5,890 nucleotides of DNA from Anaerolineales bacterium (GTDB taxonomy: Bacteria > Chloroflexota > Anaerolineae > B4-G1 > DUEL01). Below the pieces are notes generated by a model. That model worked only from the letters and a program-made list of their open reading frames with translations. It was not told the DNA's origin and did not search any database. Each line of letters opens with the position of its first letter. The first letter of the stretch is position 1. Positions 4,849 through 5,890 of this stretch are shown here, in pieces. The DNA is taken from the NCBI GenBank assembly GCA_015662065.1, contig DQUX01000067.1, forward strand, positions 1-5,890, read 5' to 3'. The position numbers were made by a program, and so were the translations under genes.

Positions 4849-5890
4849 ATGCACAGGACGTGGTTCTTTGGGTGGGTCATTGCCTCGATTCTGTTTAACA
4901 TGCTCATCCCGGTGGGAGTGGGAACCGCCGGGCCGTCTGCCGAGGCAGCGTCGTCCTACCAGCAGCTCCTGCCCGCCTGGTTCACCGAACCGGCCCGGCC
5001 GCAGCCCAATCTGGCCGCCCGCGCCAGCCTGGAGCTTTCCAAGCCCCCGGCGGTGGTGCAGTTGGACCGCCGCGCCCGTCTGGCCGCGCCCCCCGCGTCT
5101 TTACCGGAGACCCCCGCCTCCCAGGCGGTTTTCCCGTCGTGGTACAGTCCCGCCGTGCCCGACGCTGGCCGCTCGTCGTTCGACAGCAGTCGCCCGTCCT
5201 CCCTTCTGCCCGAATGGTACACTGCATCCGCTCCCGGCTCTGACCCTTCGTCATTCGTTGTTGGTCGTTCGTCACCCAATGTTGGCCGCCCATCTACCCT
5301 CCTGCCGGCCTGGTTCACGGCCCGCAACCCGCGACCAACAACAAGCAACGAGCAACCAGCAACCCGCAACCACCATACCATCCACCCCAACGCCGTCACC
5401 GTCTCCGGCCCAAGCACGTCCGTCAACAACTGCGACCCGGTTACTTTCACCGTCGTCGCCACCAACGATGCCGTGACTACCACCGGCGTCATCATTACCA
5501 GCGCGATGCCCACCGGCTTCGTCCCTACGCGGCAAGTCTTCAACGTGGGCACCGTCGGCCCCAACGAGACCATTACCCGGCATGCCGTTTTTTCCGCCAC
5601 CTGTAACGCCGTCTCCGGTCAGAACGTCACCACCCTCAGCCAGGATGGGCACGGCGACATCACCATCTACACCGACTTTGTCGTCAACCCCGGCGCCATC
5701 ACCCTGCGCAAGGAGCCATCCGTCATCGAGGCCGGCATCGGCGACGTGGTCACCTGGACCGTCATCGTCGAGAACACCGGCCACGGGCGAGTCAGCAACG
5801 TGGTGGTCACCGACGTGCTCGGCAGCGGGCTGGAATACGTGAGTGGCGTCACCTCCACCTCTTTCCTCTCCATCCCCGTGGGCGAAACCC
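4849..5890 (+). CDS. Secreted DUF11-repeat surface protein, N-terminal 347 residues (runs off right edge)
   Basis: The frame stays open from ATG 4849 to the window end. Residues 1-33 form a signal peptide (MHRTWFFGWVIASILFNMLI...) with a likely cut after AEA at 31-33. Residues 35-180 are a Pro/Ser/Ala-rich, probably extended region with four copies of an LLPxW(F/Y)T-like motif: LLPAWFT 40-46, VFPSWYS 94-100, LLPEWYT 119-125 and LLPAWFT 151-157. Residues about 182-280 look like a divergent first beta-sandwich with two cysteines (195 and 252) that could be disulphide-bonded. Residues 283-347 are a clear DUF11-type repeat: ITLRKEPSVIEAGIGDVVTW, then VENTGHGRVSNVVVTDVLG and GLEYVSG. DUF11 proteins are usually large cell-surface or envelope proteins, so many more repeats probably follow. 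The role is likely structural or adhesive; this is inference. Expression should come from the promoter at 4578-4606 through the repeat-bearing leader. Confidence 0.85.
   Translation, partial: MHRTWFFGWVIASILFNMLIPVGVGTAGPSAEAASSYQQLLPAWFTEPARPQPNLAARASLELSKPPAVVQLDRRARLAAPPASLPETPASQAVFPSWYSPAVPDAGRSSFDSSRPSSLLPEWYTASAPGSDPSSFVVGRSSPNVGRPSTLLPAWFTARNPRPTTSNEQPATRNHHTIHPNAVTVSGPSTSVNNCDPVTFTVVATNDAVTTTGVIITSAMPTGFVPTRQVFNVGTVGPNETITRHAVFSATCNAVSGQNVTTLSQDGHGDITIYTDFVVNPGAITLRKEPSVIEAGIGDVVTWTVIVENTGHGRVSNVVVTDVLGSGLEYVSGVTSTSFLSIPVGET
5247..5274 (+). repeat. Heptanucleotide array, four units, inside the surface-protein gene
   Basis: Four consecutive 7-mers: TTCGTCA, TTCGTTG, TTGGTCG, TTCGTCA. 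They encode part of the Ser-rich linker (PSSFVVGRSS, 133-142). The reverse complement is of the same family as the array at 5323-5371: an exact 11-bp inverted repeat links 5257-5267 with 5332-5342. Confidence 0.65.
5323..5371 (+). repeat. Heptanucleotide array, seven units, inside the surface-protein gene
   Basis: Seven consecutive 7-mers: CGCAACC, CGCGACC, AACAACA, AGCAACG, AGCAACC, AGCAACC, CGCAACC. The 7-bp period passes through all three codon phases, so it encodes a non-periodic linker (RNPRPTTSNEQPATRNHHT, 159-177) just before the first beta-sandwich domain. Units are imperfect, which would limit but not prevent slippage. Confidence 0.7.

Noticed and set aside
4375..4898. Short open frames on both strands across the 37-bp repeats
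   Set aside because: Their repeated peptides (such as PSGGGRTTEALP or AGPPLFSHRLR) come only from the DNA repeats, and they lack start signals of their own. Such translations are typical false genes over repeat arrays.
4956..5784. Minus-strand open frames opposite the surface-protein gene
   Set aside because: They are antisense to a frame with a signal peptide, a ribosome site and DUF11 features, and their compositions are of shadow type.

Overview
The window is high-GC bacterial DNA carrying six protein genes, two of them cut by the window edges, and a compact, signal-rich intergenic stretch. The mix of genes (an orphan ECF-transporter S component, a stand-alone imidazolonepropionase, a secreted lytic transglycosylase and a DUF11-type surface protein), together with GC-rich coding sequence, clear sigma70-type promoters and dispersed short heptanucleotide repeats, would fit a Chloroflexota (Anaerolineae-like) genome. 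That assignment is an inference: there is no rRNA or marker gene here.

Layout. Positions 1-818 hold a minus-strand operon: a multi-pass membrane protein of 229 residues, then a coupled gene for a short acidic/basic helix followed by a proline-rich segment that runs off the left edge. It is driven by a textbook promoter, TTGACA-17-TATAAT, at 874-902. Divergent from it, an ECF S component (1071-1982, plus) starts almost at the predicted transcript start. Its extended -10 promoter has a perfect 10+10 bp palindrome where the -35 element should be. The 3' end of this gene overlaps by 65 bp, head-on, a minus-strand gene for a 68-residue two-helix membrane protein. That small gene overlaps the stop of hutI by an ATGA. 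hutI (2121-3404) lies downstream of a secreted lytic transglycosylase (3471-4340), so these three minus-strand genes probably form one transcription unit, read from a TTGACA-17-TATATT promoter at 4493-4521 through a long, foldable leader.

Region 4341-4848 has no gene but is densely organised. It holds the transglycosylase leader and promoter, a divergent plus-strand promoter (4578-4606), and three identical 37-bp direct repeats separated by unrelated 35- and 36-bp spacers: the geometry of a minimal CRISPR array. Two tandem hairpins and a ribosome-binding site follow. The plus promoter reads through the repeats straight into a signal-peptide-bearing, DUF11-repeat surface protein (4849 to the right edge), so the array-like element would sit in the 5' leader of that mRNA. 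No cas gene is in view.

The surface protein gene is itself unusual. Its N-terminal proline/serine-rich region carries four copies of an LLPxW(F/Y)T-like motif, and the fourth copy is bracketed by two heptanucleotide arrays of the same sequence family in opposite orientation. Their 7-bp period is not a multiple of three, so gain or loss of a unit would shift the reading frame. The best leads are the mini-array in an mRNA leader, the in-gene heptamers, and the palindrome-controlled, apparently leaderless ECF gene.
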